DNA from: Pseudozyma flocculosa PF-1
Taxonomy: Eukaryota > Basidiomycota > Ustilaginomycetes > Ustilaginales > Ustilaginaceae
NCBI RefSeq assembly: GCF_000417875.1
Contig: NW_006920876.1
Location: 598,678 to 662,677, forward strand
Length of the DNA stretch: 64,000 nucleotides
Direction: 5' to 3'
Part shown: positions 1-11,691 of the stretch, in pieces
Position numbering within the stretch: the first letter of the stretch is position 1
How the letters are laid out: the number at the start of each line of letters is the position of its first letter
The notes under the pieces: model-generated
The model's input: only the letters and a program-made list of their open reading frames with translations
The model's database searches: none
What the model was told of the DNA's origin: nothing
Translations under genes and position numbers: made by a program

Positions 1-202
1 AACTCCACAACCCCACCTTTGGCCTCTCTGCCGCTCGCCTTCCTTCCCTGCCTGTCACTCGTCTCATCGTCGCCTCGCCTCGATCAAGCTCGCCACCCTC
101 TACGACTCTGGCCCAACCAGACATCAACCGTGGTCGCACACTCGATCATCGAGCTGTGGGTCCAACGAGTCCATCTTTGCGCCCCGCGCCCTGCGATCCG
201 AC

Positions 203-3018
203 ATGTTCGCCGACGACGAGGCCATCGACTACGGCGACGACGACGTCCAGCTCGTCCAGCAGCAAGAGCAGCCGCAAAAGCCGGCTACTGCAGACGATGC
301 GGCACAGATCGCCAATGCGCACGACAACGGCGCACACGATGCCGCAACAGCTGCTGCCACCAACGACACCGGCAGCATCACCGAGGCCGACGATCCGACC
401 CTGCCCCCTGGCTGGAAGGCTATCCAGTCCAGGTCGGCGGGCGGCGAGTGCTACTACTACAACAGCACCACCGGAGAGAGCACCTGGGACAAGCCCACCC
501 AGCCTGCCTATGACCTGGCGCCCTCAGAGGCATCGTCAGCAATAGCAGCCTCATCGGCGCAGGACCCTGGTCACCAAGCACCACTTCAGCACGCTGCGAC
601 CGAAGCCACCGTCGAGCTTCATGATGAGGCGAGGGACGTCGAAAACAACGCCGCCCTACAGACGGGTCAGAATGGTGACGCTCCTCCGCACGCAGGGGCG
701 CACCATTCCGCGCCCGTCGACCAGCAGCACGCAGCTGGACAAGCAGCGCAGGCAGAGCCGGTGCTGGACAGCAGCACACGAGCCCCCTCAGCAGCGGCCG
801 ACGTGGCTGACGACAGCTTGAGGGCACCGTCGCGCTGGGAGGACGAGCGCACCGAGGACCAAGGGTCGAACCAACCACCCCATCACAGTGAGCATCCTCC
901 GGCCGGTATCCCGCGTTGCCGCCCCTACTCGGCCAAGCGCTGCCATTCTCAGGTAGCACGGCGACTGCTTGAAGGCGACTCGCGGCAGTATCATCGCCTT
1001 CGGAACCAGCGATACCGCAGCTCGCGGCTTGCTGTTGCGACGCTTAGCTCGACGCCATCATCGCTGCCGCTCGGCGGCGCGATCAGCTGATCGCTAGTCA
1101 TCGCGAGTCGGGCGGCAACCGCTGTCTTCGGTCTGGATTGTGCCATCCGCGCAGGCTGGAGCGCGGAACCTCGCTCGTTTCGCGAAAGCGCAGCCTGGCG
1201 CGTTCGGCTCCGCGCTCCAGCAGTCTGCTAGCACCCTTTGGCGCAGGCGGTCCACTCGGAGCAACAATACTCACACCACCCTCGACTCGGTACCGGCCCT
1301 CGTCTGCACTTTCAAACGCACCAGAACGACGCAGAGATGCGCGCAGGGAAGAGCGAGAGCGTGCGCCGCAAGGCATCACAATCCGAGGCAGCGCAGCTTC
1401 GGCTGCCTCGGCCAACGCCTCCCAGGACCGCGCCGCAAGGCTCGAGACGCGCACAGGCGATGTCGCCAAGACGCCCACTGGACCCAAGTCGATGCTCACT
1501 GGCGGCGCAGAGCCAGACATGTGGCCGCCTCCGGGCAAACGGCGACGCAGAGCGAGCGAAGAACGGGCGCTGCAGCCGCAGGGCGACGCTGGCTGGAGAT
1601 CCAGGGGCGTCGACCGCTCCACGAGGGACGAATCAGCCGAAGCCGGGCCAGCTGGTACCGCGGTGCGTAACGGGGCTGAGGCTCGGCCCTCTCCGGCAGC
1701 TACGGTCCTCGTCGCGCACGTCCCGCTGAACCTCGCCTCTTTTCCTCGATCCTTTGTTGAGCAGGCCGAGGTCGAGCGACCGCATGCCAACGACACAGTC
1801 GCAGCCGCCTACGCGTCCAGAAACAAGGCTAGAGCCCGTGCTTCGACGCCTCCGGACGGTCCGCCGCCGTCCGCATGGCCAACTGCGGAATACGGCGGCG
1901 AGCGCGGTGGCCCCGGTGGCGGCCGCCGACGTGGCGCGCGCCCGCTGAGACCTCCGCGACCGCCGTCGCCGGACTGCTACCGACCGGCCGAAGAAGCCGC
2001 CAGGGCTGCATACGCGCCTGCCGAGCCTCGGCGACGACAATCCAGCGACAGGATTGCCCCGGTAGAGTCCACGTCCCTGCTGGCTCGGCTTTCGACGTCG
2101 AAAGACGCGACCGAGGCCAGCGTGCCTCGTGCGCCCCGCGACGGCGAGCGAAGGATCAGCGAAGCAAGGCCGCGCGATAGGTCGCCGCCACGAGCGTCTG
2201 CCTCGAACGGTGCGGCTCGCGAGCGGTCTCGTGAGAGTCTGCCCGGTCCTTCTACACCTCTCGCCCGGGACGCGGCTGCGACGTCGGCCAAAGCTGAAGC
2301 CCCGCCGGCCGATCGCTGGGGCAGGCATGCGCGCCGAAGAGAGTCCGCCCAGCCGCAATTGCAGCCGCAGCCGACATCGCAGCAAGAAGAGCGGCGTCCA
2401 GAGGCTCGGCCAAGGCCCGAGAGGAGCGCGGCGGCTACCTCGCCGCCCGCTGCCGTCGCCACTCCTCTTCGTTCCGACACGGAGCGTGTGACGGGGTGGG
2501 ATGCGATGCGAGCCAGGCGCGGCGGCGCGGCTGCGCAGCCCTCGACACCCGCTCCTCCCTCTAGGCGGGAAGAGACGGACGCAATGGTGCCGCTGGAACC
2601 GAGCCGTTTGGGCAGCAGCAGGCGAGGCGCGCGCGGCAGCAGCCGACGTCGATCCCGATCGCCGCCTGCCGCCGCTACAGCGCCGGCGCGGTGGGGTCGA
2701 AGCGAAACGCCTTCGGGCCCGCCCGCCGCCGTTTCTGCGCCCGTCGAGACTGGATGGGGCCCAAGGGGCGCACGCGGTGGTCGGAATGCGGTGCCGGCAC
2801 CAGCGCCAGCTTCGACGCCCATGAGGCAATGGGGCAAACCGGCGCAGGCAGCCTCTCCCTCAGCCCCCGTGACAGCCTCGGCATCGGCATCGGCGGCGAC
2901 AACGGCGAAGGCGGAGAGGGCAGAGGGTGGAGCGAGGGCGGCGCCGGAGAGGGAGCTGTCGTTGGAGGAGAGGGAGGAGAGGATCAGGAGGAGAGAGCGG
3001 GAATTGGGGCTGATCTGA
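203..3018 (+). CDS. WW-domain protein with long disordered Arg/Ser/Pro/Ala-rich region (two exons proposed)
   Basis: The start ATG at 203 opens an acidic N-terminus (MFADDEAIDYGDDD). A WW domain follows at about residues 68–100: LPPGW at its start, a YYYN centre and a STWDKPT end, so both signature Trp and the terminal Pro are present. WW domains bind proline-rich ligands and are common in splicing and transcription factors. The first frame is open to about 1090 and a different frame is open from 1087 to the stop at 3018. A GT–AG intron at 953–1086 (GTAGCA…CAG) joins them in phase, giving about 893 aa. The second part is low-complexity, rich in R, S, P and A, with several WG/GW dipeptides and a charged C-terminal end (LSLEEREERIRRRERELGLI). 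I do not recognise a named ortholog. The intron is inferred; the gene could instead end near 1090, with the downstream frame being separate. Confidence 0.6.
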
Positions 3019-3261
3019 TCCGGAGCATCCTCGACGCGCTGTGCTGCGATGCGATGGGATGCGAACGGACATCCTGCGCTCCTCGTCCCGCCAAGCTGGG
3101 GTCCTACCAACATCCACTCGAAGCTATCGAAATTGAAATCGAAATCGAAACCAGGCCAGGCCACAGCAGGGGACCTGGGCGCACCACGAACGCCACACGG
3201 ATGCAAGTACGCGCAGAGAGACGCACGCGAAAGGGCGCAGGCAATACCACCCGCCCGGAGT

Positions 3262-4373
3262 TCAGATGAGCCACTTGTTGTACACGGTTCTTCCGCCGAG
3301 GGGGCCGGCTGCCTCGGGCCACTGTACGACGAAGCGATCAACGAGTGGCCGGACGAGTTTGGCGGTGAGCGAGAGGGATTTGACGCGGGCGAAGGATTCG
3401 ATGTAGATGAGTTTGGGCGAGGGTAGGCCCAGGAACTGAAGCGTCGGTACGGTCGGCGGCAGGGGGTTGGTTTGTTGGGCGTTAGGGGACCATGTTTTGC
3501 TCAATGTCACCTCGCGGTGCGGCCCGGGGCCAGACTCACTTTGAGAAGGTAGATGGACACGACGATGGGCACGCAGGTACCCGGTCCGTTCATAAGGACG
3601 AGGTCGGCAAAGGGACACCTCGCCCCGTCGTCGTTCCATCCCTGCCGCGCCCGCCTCTGTCTCCACTGGGCTCGTCGGGTGATGTGGGCGTCGACGAGGG
3701 GTCGCCTGACGATGTGGTCGATGCAGAAGGCCAAGCTGTAGAGCAGGCTGAGCGGGGTGGAGAGGAAGCTCTGGTGGACGCGGCGGGCCCGCGGTACCTC
3801 GAGCGTGTGCAGCGGTGGTGTGTCGTCCGAGGAGCGTGGGACGAGAGTCCGTTCGAACTCGCGTGCCTTTTGCAGGCTGAAGTTGTCGCCGGACGAGTAG
3901 AGGTACAGACGTTCGGCGTATCGCCCTGGTGGCAAGGCGCGGAGGAGCTGGAGCAGCTCGGTCGTGTGCCCTCCTGCGAAGGAGCGGGGACCAGGTGGCG
4001 CGTGAGACGTCAGTCGACACGTCGAGCGGGCTTGCACGGAGCAAGGATACCGAGACCACGCACCTGATCCGAGAAAGAGACCCACTCTGACCTTTCTCTC
4101 AGCCTGCTGATCCCCCTCCTTCTTGGTTCCACCGACCGACGGCGACTTGGAAGCGGCGCGGCGGAGGAAATCGTCCGAGACTGGGCCGGGTAGGATGAAG
4201 TAGAGGCGCATCGCGATGAGGGCGACGAGGGTGAGGCAGATGGCCGTCGTCTGGCGCGAAGGCAGTGGTGGGACGAGGTAGAGGATGAGGCTTGGCGGCA
4301 GTGAGTGGTTGATGGGCCGGTGCGGGAAGCGGAGGAGCCAGTCCTGCACGGCTTCCAGTGCCGTCGACGCCAT
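3262..4373 (-). CDS. ALG14: UDP-GlcNAc transferase subunit ALG14 (three exons)
   Basis: ALG14 is the ER-membrane anchor that recruits ALG13 to form the enzyme adding the second GlcNAc to dolichol-PP-GlcNAc in N-glycan assembly. The start ATG is at 4373 (MASTALEAVQDWLL). An N-terminal hydrophobic segment follows (TTAICLTLVALIAMRLYFI). Exon 1 ends at 4064 and exon 2 starts at 3973, which rebuilds the family motif GSGGHTTELLQLL. Exon 2 contains DLVLMNGPGTCVP and ends at 3540. Exon 3 (3435–3262) encodes the typical C-terminus: LIYIESFARVKSLSL, then a QWPE motif and a YNKW tail. Introns are 3974–4063 (90 nt) and 3436–3539 (104 nt), both GT–AG and phase-consistent, giving 305 aa. An insert rich in R and Q (ARQGWNDDGARC) precedes the NGPGTC motif and is longer than usual. 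Family identification is firm. Confidence 0.92.
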
Positions 4374-4800
4374 GGTCGGCCAAGATGATGGAGGGATGGT
4401 GGAGCTTGGTCGGGGGAGGGAGCGGCCAGACGAAAGTCGACAAGCAGTCGTCCGTGCGAAGACGGCAAGGCGAGCGAGCGAGGGAGCGATCCAGGGTCCA
4501 ACTGGACTGTAGTCGCCGACTTCCGAGGTTAGCAGCCGGCTGCCCCGCCTTTGCCTCTTGACTTTCACTCGGACGACAAGCGGCGACCAAGATCGGGTAA
4601 TTACGCCTGCGCGCTGGTCGGGCCCAGGCAGGTTAGCAGGCCAGAGCAGGCTGCCAGGTCGATAGGCCGCGAAGATCGACCCATGCGTTGATGCCGTGAG
4701 CCCCGGGCGAGGGGCGCGCCTACCGCCTGCTGGCTGCCTGACTTGTTGACCCTGAGCTCTAAATCAGCCCTCTCGCCTCGGCCCCTGCCTGCCTGCCTCA

Positions 4801-4875
<75 letters not shown>

Positions 4876-7800
4876 ACTGCCTGACTGCCTCTGGCTGGCC
4901 TGGCGGATGTGTCTCTTCTGGCTGTCTCTGTGTGGGCGCGACTGCCCCTGCCTGGCCCGCGACCGACGCCGCTTCTTCTTTTGCCCTGCCAGCTGCCAGC
5001 CGCCAGCCCGCGTACGTAGGGTAAGCAGCCGGCGCACCCACCGGGTGATGCCGCCGCCGGGGGCCTGCTTCCTGCCTGAATCGGTCCCTGCGTCGCCGCG
5101 CCGTACGTGTGGCCTCGTCCGCCGTCGCCGTCGTCGTCGTCGCAAACGCGAGCGAGTGAGCGTCACCCAGCGTAGAGCAGCGTAGTACAGGGTGGTAGGA
5201 CCATAGCCATGGCATGCCGACACGCCATGGTGCGGGAACGGTGAGGCGAGGGTTGGGGACAGGCAGTCAGGCGGGTCCACCAGGAGCGAGGCGCCGGCAG
5301 CGAGTACCGTCGATGTTTAGCAAATCGGCGAGCCTCTGGGCGCTGGCATGGGGCGACCTGCCTGGCTGTCAGCCTCCTCGTCTGGCGCCAGTCTCCCCAG
5401 CCTCTGCTTTGGGCCCTCCGGCTTTCCTATGCCCAGTTGACCTGCTTCCGCTTCAGACCAGCGGCCACGATGGCCTCTGCCAAATCCCTCTGCATCGCCG
5501 GCCATCAACCCTAGCCTAGCCTAGCCTACCGGTAGCACCTAGACTGCCTGCCTTGCCTTTCCCTCGGCCAGAACCTAGGCTAGGGCGGCTGTTTGCGGTC
5601 TGAGAAACACCCTGCCAGGCCCGCGCCGCCCACATGCTTGGGGGGCGGGCCTACGCGTAGTGTGTCTGGTTGCAGGCGACGCAACCAAAATCTCGGCCTC
5701 GATCTGACGATGGCGGTGGCAAGGGCCCTAGGCTGCCAACAGCACGCACGCACGCACGCACGCAGAAGAGAGACAAAGCGCAAACAAAGAAGTCGAAAGA
5801 TAATACGGTAAGAATCGCAAGGGCCACAGGCAGACGACGATGATGGCGGCTGGCTGCCTGGCTGGCTGCCCGCCTGCCTGCCTTCTGCTCGCCATCGCCG
5901 CCATCGTCGCACACGCACGCCCCTCGAGGCGGCCCACGGTGGCTTGCAACCGCCGTATGGCCGTGCGACCGATACGCCCCAGCGGGCTTACGCCGGTTTG
6001 GAGGCGTCGGATGGCAAGGCACGCACGTAACGGTAGGAGGCCATGCTTGGGAAGATGACGGAAGGAAGGGGGCACACCGTGAGTCGGCTGTTGTGGCAAG
6101 CAGGCGGCAAGGTTGTTGTCGGTCTGAGGCCAAATCTGGTCGGATCTCGTCTCGTCTCGACTCGACCTTTGACTCGTCTCGTCGCCTTGCCTGCTTGCTT
6201 GCTTATGCTCTGGGGCCTCGGGCTGGGCTGGTCGTTCCTGATTACCACATCGCCACGCCCTCCTGTCGACTGTGGTGGCTCTGATGGTGACCTGCGGGTC
6301 GAGGTCGTGGCCGCACCTTCTCCACCTTTGCTGGTCGCTCTGCTTGCCTGCCTTGTCTGCCTTGCCTCACCTTGCCTCACCTTGCCTCACCTTGCCTCGT
6401 ACGTCTTGCCTCACCTTAGCTTGCCTGCCTTCTTGCTTGTCTTGCTCGCCAGCTGCTCCTTGACCGCCCGCTGTATGTGGCCCTGACCTAACCTGACACC
6501 GCCCCTGCCCTCTTGGCCGCTACTCAATCCCGCCTCCATACCTACCCACCCACACCGTACCTCGGCCTCTCCACCTTCGCCTACTCGCTCACACCCAACT
6601 ACACCGCAGCCCGCACCCCGTCTAGCCTGCGCCCGCTGCCCAGCCTTACTGCAGCAGCCCATCTTGGCCGCTGTCGTCGGACCGAAGGAGGCGCAGGCAG
6701 GCAGATCCAAAGCAAGCCAGCCGGTCAGCCAAGCCAGCCAGCCATCCCTCGCCTCGAAACAAGACTTGCCTCTGGCAACCTCCCTTGGGCTGCTCGACGT
6801 CGGTCTGCCGCCCCTTTGGCTCCTGCGATTGCCCCCGCCAACCGCCGCCGCCATCGTGCGTGATTAGCCAAGGGCCCCCTTCGCCTCAGCTTGCCTCAGC
6901 CGCCTCCGCAGCACCGCGCAGCTAAGCACACATACACCAAACTTCGCTCTCTCAACGGCGACGCCACGCTTACACCCACCGCGACCCTTCCCTTCCTGAG
7001 CGCCTGCCCGCCGCCCTGCTGCCTCCTTCCTCGACCACCTGCGCGCTCCAGCTCGCATCTTCGCCAACCCCTCTCGACGTCGCAGCAGTCGAGCCCTTCA
7101 CCCTCTTCCGACCCTCGCTGCTTCCGACCAGAGCTAGGCCCGGCCTCGCTCCACAGCCAACCATTGATCCCGACCCGCCACTCGAAGCTCGGCCTCGACA
7201 GCTTCCATCGTCGAGGATTCCACCCTTGCTCAGCTGCAACCCCCCCTCGCACCCCGTTCCCGAAGATCTTCCACACACACACACCTTTGGCACCGCCGTG
7301 TCGCCGCTGCTTTGCTCACCAACCTTAGCTCACGCGCGCCGTAAGCCCACCCTCGTCCAGCAAGCCGACCCCTCCGCCACCACCAGGCCAGGGCCGTCGC
7401 CTTGCCGTTTCCTCCGTTCCACCATCCCCCCGCAACTCCACCGACCCTGCAGAACACTTAGACTGCGCTACCAGGTCGCCCTCAGGCCTAGCCCAACAGC
7501 CAAGGCGACCGCACGGCATTCGGCGTCAATTGCCCATCACCCGATAGGCTCTTCCCAGCTTCGTCTTTCGACCTCGCCCTCACCCACACCTAAGCCACCG
7601 CCGAGTACGGAGTTATCCTTGTCCGCTCACCACCACCATCAGACGCAGCTTCTCGACGCCCTCGAGAGAGGATCATTGACCCGCTCTGTCGCGGTTCGCA
7701 CTTACCGACATAACAGCCCCTTCGTACGAAACCAATCAAATCGAGCCGGGACTTTTGCCAACTAGGCGCATTCATACTACCTCGCCCCCGCCATACGTTT

Positions 7801-8070
7801 GCTGCCATCGTCGGGGCATTCTTCGATCTCGTCATCCCGCCTTCAATCTCTCGATCAGCCAGCCATCGCCTCTCCGACGACAAGCCAGCTCGGCGCTCTT
7901 CGGACCTCAGCATTACCAGAGTCAACGAGGGGCGCTGGACTATGACTATTTGATCGTCTTGTTCCAGCCGACGACTTCTGAAGGCGCTGCTCTGCTGGTT
8001 ACACACCATTACCACGTTCACCTCGCAACCGCAAGGCTGCCTCGCGATTCGCGTCGCGTCTTCGACAAAC
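4374..8070 (+). other. Gene-poor 3.7-kb stretch between ALG14 and the RING/LON gene
   Basis: I see no coding region with recognisable domains or consistent exon structure. The stretch is rich in C/T tracts and short tandem motifs: (CTGC)n at 4801–4874, CGCA repeats near 5747–5763, and repeated CTTGCCTCAC around 6355–6400. The last part (about 6500–8070) is pyrimidine-rich and could be the 5' leader or promoter of the downstream gene. Several stretches are open on both strands, but their translations are compositionally biased and match nothing I know. Confidence 0.5.
4801..4874 (+). repeat. (CTGC)n tetranucleotide microsatellite
   Basis: About 18 uninterrupted CTGC units, followed by imperfect units carrying CTGA interruptions to about 4890. 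It is read directly from the sequence and lies upstream of the ALG14 start on the opposite strand. Confidence 0.95.
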
Positions 8071-11000
8071 ATGACCGGTTCGTCTGGCTCCGCAGAGGCG
8101 GGTCCGTCCCGCACCGCGTCGATGGCACCTCCGGTTGCGCCCCCGCACGCGACCGGCGCACTCGAGGAAAACGGACGGAAATCTCCCGGTATGGCGACTG
8201 CCGAACGGCAAGAAGGTGAGTTTTGGGCTTTGACACTGGAGCACTGCACCGACGACCTCCATGAAGCTCCAGCTCGCAGGGTGCGGCTGACCCCTCGTCT
8301 TGTGTCAACTCCCCGTGAAATTCTTTGCCTCACGTCAGACCACCTTGCTCGCCCACCTACCGCGGACGCGCAAAGCTTCGGGCTGCCCTCGGCGTCCACC
8401 TCTCACGTCATGGACGACAGGAGCGCGGGGAAACGGCCATCGACCGTTCGATCGCCATCGCCACAACCAGATCAACGGCATGCGGGCTTCGGCGCCCAGC
8501 ATCGGGACCGGCGTGCTTCTTCCTCCAAGGAAAAGCTGCCCAGCGCGCTTGACCGCAGGCGCGCTCGCGACATGGCGTCGGCCTTGCTCAGGCTGACGCG
8601 ATGCGCAGAGTGCGAGGGGCCGCTCAACGACCCTATCACACTGCCGTGTGGCCACACGGCTTGCCTGCAGTGCATCCGCAACAGGTGCCAGCCTGGATTC
8701 TCGTCGACGCGAGGCAACGATGAAGAGCCCACGCTGCCCTGCGCCACCCACATCCCGCCGCGGCTGCCCCTGTCGCCGATGACGGTGTCTTGCCCGGTTA
8801 ACGGATGTCCTCGCAGCGCCATCGGCAGGGGGATGGGCAAGTGGTCGGGGCATCGGCCTCGGTACGGCCTGGTCCCTGCCTACCAAGAAAGGCTGCCCAC
8901 CGACAGCGAGGACGTGGGACCGGGCTCCCCTCCCCTCGACGGCTTTGTCATTGGTGTGGCCGACCACCCTCACCGCCTCACCGTTGTCGGACCGCAGTGC
9001 CGCACCAAGTCGCACCTCTTTGCCGTCCCCCCGGTCGGTGTCGAGACCACTGCATCTGGTAGCAGCGCCGCCTCGACCTCGGCATCGCTGTTGCCGTCCC
9101 TGTCGACGTCAAACCTGCTGCGGACCGACGTCAGCCTCTCCAAGGCAATCGCAATCCTCAAACGCTACGTGGCGGCGCCAGTTCCTCGCGCCAGTCGCTC
9201 GCGGCGATCCCCGCCGCGCTCGCCGTTGAGGCCACGGGCGGGCCGCGCCGGACGTCGACGCTACGGATCGGGCCTTGGCCGAGGCGTCGTCTTCGAGCGC
9301 AGGGCGCTCGCAGCGGCCAGGGGCCGGGGTCTGACGATACCGGGCCCGTCCGGCTCCGGATCGAGGGGCACGACGGGCCTCTTGCCAGCCGGCAGAGCTT
9401 TCCAGCGAAGGTCAAACGACCAGGGCCGCGGTGGCGCCATGCGGCGGACGCAGCTCCTGCGGTCAGCCATGAGCGTCTTGGGCACTAATGAGTCGGAGCT
9501 AGAGAGCGGCACCGTCGGCGGGGTGCGCGCCGTGCCAGAGTCAGAGGAGGACGAGGCGGACGAGGAGGCGGACGATCTCTACGGCGACGACGGGGGCGCT
9601 TACGACGACGACGAGCTCTCCGACTACGACTCCGCCTACGACGACGATGGAGACGGAGACGAGTTCGAGGACGAGGACGACGACGGCGGCTACCACGCAC
9701 GCTTCCGATCCGGCCTCGAGGACGAGGGCGAAGAGGACCCGGGCATGTTGTGGCCTGACGGCGTTGGTGGCGCCTATGCTCGGCCGTTGGCCTCGGGCGG
9801 CAGCCTTTCTGCTCGCGCGCACCGCAAGCGTCGCCGTGCGCGCACCAGCCTCCGTGCGGGCGATCATCGGGGCTCTCCCGAGAGCCAGCTCGATGCGCTG
9901 CGCCACGGACCCGTACGCCGCCTCTTCGACGACGCCGATGGTCCGCGGGGCGACTCGGGCTGGAGCACCGAGGAATCAGCCCTCACTGACGCCATCACTG
10001 GCAAATTCGCCGATCAGGCTACGGCGTCGGCTTCGCGCGCCGACAGCCGGCCAACGAGCCCCGGTCCCGAATCTCACCGTGGCCAAGGCCGCGAGCTGGC
10101 CGACAAGCAGCGCAGCCTGGCGCTGTCGACCAAGACCGGTCCCAACGGCGAGCCGCTTGTCCAGACGGTGGCCACGCTGCACGCCGAGCTGCTCGAGGTG
10201 CTCGAGTGCCAGCTGTGCTACCTGCTCCTCTACCAGCCGCTCACCACGCCCTGCGGCCACACCTTCTGCCGCTCGTGCTTCGCTCGCAGCCTCGACCATG
10301 GCAACCGCTGCCCGCTCTGCCGGGCCGATATGCCCAACGTGGCTTTCTTCTCGGAGCACCCGTGCAACTTTGCGCTGCTCAAGATGCTCACGGCCGATAC
10401 GGCGACGCTGACCGACTCTGAGGATTCGGCCGCGGATGCTACATCACCATTTGACGAGGACGACAAGCGCCTCGAGCTGCACGCGCCGACCTCGTCGTCG
10501 TCGGCGGCGGCCAAGTTTGGCGGGCTCGCCGCTCCTGCGACGACGGCCCCGCTGCGGGCGCCATCGTCGCCGCTGTCCGAGGGCGAGAACAACCCGCACC
10601 ACCTCGGCTTCAAGCAGCTCTACGAAAACCGCAAGTCGGCCATCGAGCAAGAGGAGCGTGAGGCGCGGCTCTCGACGCCGCTCTTTATCTGCACGCTGGC
10701 GTTCCCGCAGATGCCGACGATCCTGCACATTTTCGAGCCGCGGTATCGGTTGATGATCCGGCGGTGCCTCGAGAGCGGCAACCCCCGTTTCGGTATGGTG
10801 CTGCCTTCGCGCGATAACGGCGGATTGGGCGAGTACGGCACCATGCTTGAGATCAAGTCGGTGCAGATGCTCACCGACGGCCGCAGCATGCTCGAGACGG
10901 TGGGGTCGTACCGGTTCAAGGTGCTCGAGAAGGGCACGCTCGACGGCTACACTGTCGGGCGGATCGAGCGCGTCGAAGACATTCCGCTCGAGGAAGAGGC

Positions 11001-11691
11001 CGAGCTGGAACGCCAGGCCATGGTGCGTCGACGCGCACTCGAGCATTGCGCGGATGCCAACCGGACGTCCAGGCCTCCCTCGCGAGGGGCCACGGAGGCA
11101 CAGGCCACGGCTCCCTCGGCCGGCGCCTCGGTCGAGGAGCAGCCGCTGGCGCAGAGTCCTGCTGCCGGTTCGCAGCGGCCGCCGTCGTCGCAAGGCCGGG
11201 ACGGCGCCGGAGATGGCGAGGATGCCTCGATGTCGCTCTTCCGGCGTGAGGGCAGCGAGGCGGTGCAGGCGACGACCGAGACGGCGGCGATGCATCGCGC
11301 GCCCTCTTCCGCCGGCGGACGTCGCGAAGGGTCCGAGTACGGCTTCACCGACGACTCTTCGGATGGCGGGATGCCGCCCTTCCTGCCGATCCCTCAGGAG
11401 CCGACGACGGCGGAGCTGGTGGAAATCTGCCGGTCGTTTATCGCAACGCTGCGATCCGGGTCGGCGCCGTGGCTGCTGACGCGGCTGCACAACGCGTACG
11501 GGCCGATGCCCGAGGCGCACGAGGTGGAGCGGCTTGGCTACTGGATGGCGCTGGTGATGCCCATCGACGAGCACGAAAAGGCCAAGTTGCTGCCCATTAC
11601 CAGCCGCCGTCTGCGGCTCTGCATGGTGGTCGACTGGATCGAGCAGCTGCGCCAGTCGTGGTGGTTCAGCAACGGCTGCACCGTCTCGTGA
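8071..11691 (+). CDS. Double RING-finger / LON substrate-binding domain protein (LONRF-like E3 ligase candidate)
   Basis: Two C3HC4-type RING fingers are visible. The first lies around 8600–8700 (CAECEGPL…PCGHTACLQC). The second lies around 10206–10335 (CQLCYLLLYQPLTTPCGHTFCRSC, then CPLCRADMP). A LON N-terminal substrate-binding domain starts near 10680 (FPQMPTILHIFEPRYRLM) and runs to the end (LPITSRRLRL then WIEQLR). Between the RINGs lies a long acidic Asp/Glu run (about 9541–9690) and basic low-complexity sequence. RING plus LON architecture is known from the LONRF family, presumed ubiquitin ligases. The start is ATG 8071. A probable intron at 8216–8338 (GTGAGT…CAG, 123 nt, in frame) removes 41 codons, so the protein is about 1165 aa rather than 1206. 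The zinc ligands of both RINGs look complete. Substrates are unknown. Confidence 0.85.
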   Translation: MTGSSGSAEAGPSRTASMAPPVAPPHATGALEENGRKSPGMATAERQEGEFWALTLEHCTDDLHEAPARRVRLTPRLVSTPREILCLTSDHLARPPTADAQSFGLPSASTSHVMDDRSAGKRPSTVRSPSPQPDQRHAGFGAQHRDRRASSSKEKLPSALDRRRARDMASALLRLTRCAECEGPLNDPITLPCGHTACLQCIRNRCQPGFSSTRGNDEEPTLPCATHIPPRLPLSPMTVSCPVNGCPRSAIGRGMGKWSGHRPRYGLVPAYQERLPTDSEDVGPGSPPLDGFVIGVADHPHRLTVVGPQCRTKSHLFAVPPVGVETTASGSSAASTSASLLPSLSTSNLLRTDVSLSKAIAILKRYVAAPVPRASRSRRSPPRSPLRPRAGRAGRRRYGSGLGRGVVFERRALAAARGRGLTIPGPSGSGSRGTTGLLPAGRAFQRRSNDQGRGGAMRRTQLLRSAMSVLGTNESELESGTVGGVRAVPESEEDEADEEADDLYGDDGGAYDDDELSDYDSAYDDDGDGDEFEDEDDDGGYHARFRSGLEDEGEEDPGMLWPDGVGGAYARPLASGGSLSARAHRKRRRARTSLRAGDHRGSPESQLDALRHGPVRRLFDDADGPRGDSGWSTEESALTDAITGKFADQATASASRADSRPTSPGPESHRGQGRELADKQRSLALSTKTGPNGEPLVQTVATLHAELLEVLECQLCYLLLYQPLTTPCGHTFCRSCFARSLDHGNRCPLCRADMPNVAFFSEHPCNFALLKMLTADTATLTDSEDSAADATSPFDEDDKRLELHAPTSSSSAAAKFGGLAAPATTAPLRAPSSPLSEGENNPHHLGFKQLYENRKSAIEQEEREARLSTPLFICTLAFPQMPTILHIFEPRYRLMIRRCLESGNPRFGMVLPSRDNGGLGEYGTMLEIKSVQMLTDGRSMLETVGSYRFKVLEKGTLDGYTVGRIERVEDIPLEEEAELERQAMVRRRALEHCADANRTSRPPSRGATEAQATAPSAGASVEEQPLAQSPAAGSQRPPSSQGRDGAGDGEDASMSLFRREGSEAVQATTETAAMHRAPSSAGGRREGSEYGFTDDSSDGGMPPFLPIPQEPTTAELVEICRSFIATLRSGSAPWLLTRLHNAYGPMPEAHEVERLGYWMALVMPIDEHEKAKLLPITSRRLRLCMVVDWIEQLRQSWWFSNGCTVS

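Noticed and set aside
888..952. Alternative intron (GTGAGC…CAG) in the WW gene
   Set aside because: Joining at this acceptor leads to a stop codon within six codons in the needed frame; the 953–1086 intron keeps the downstream frame open.
1977..3341. 454-codon open frame on the minus strand
   Set aside because: It lies antisense to the disordered region of the WW protein. Its composition mirrors the GC-rich sense strand and shows no domain.
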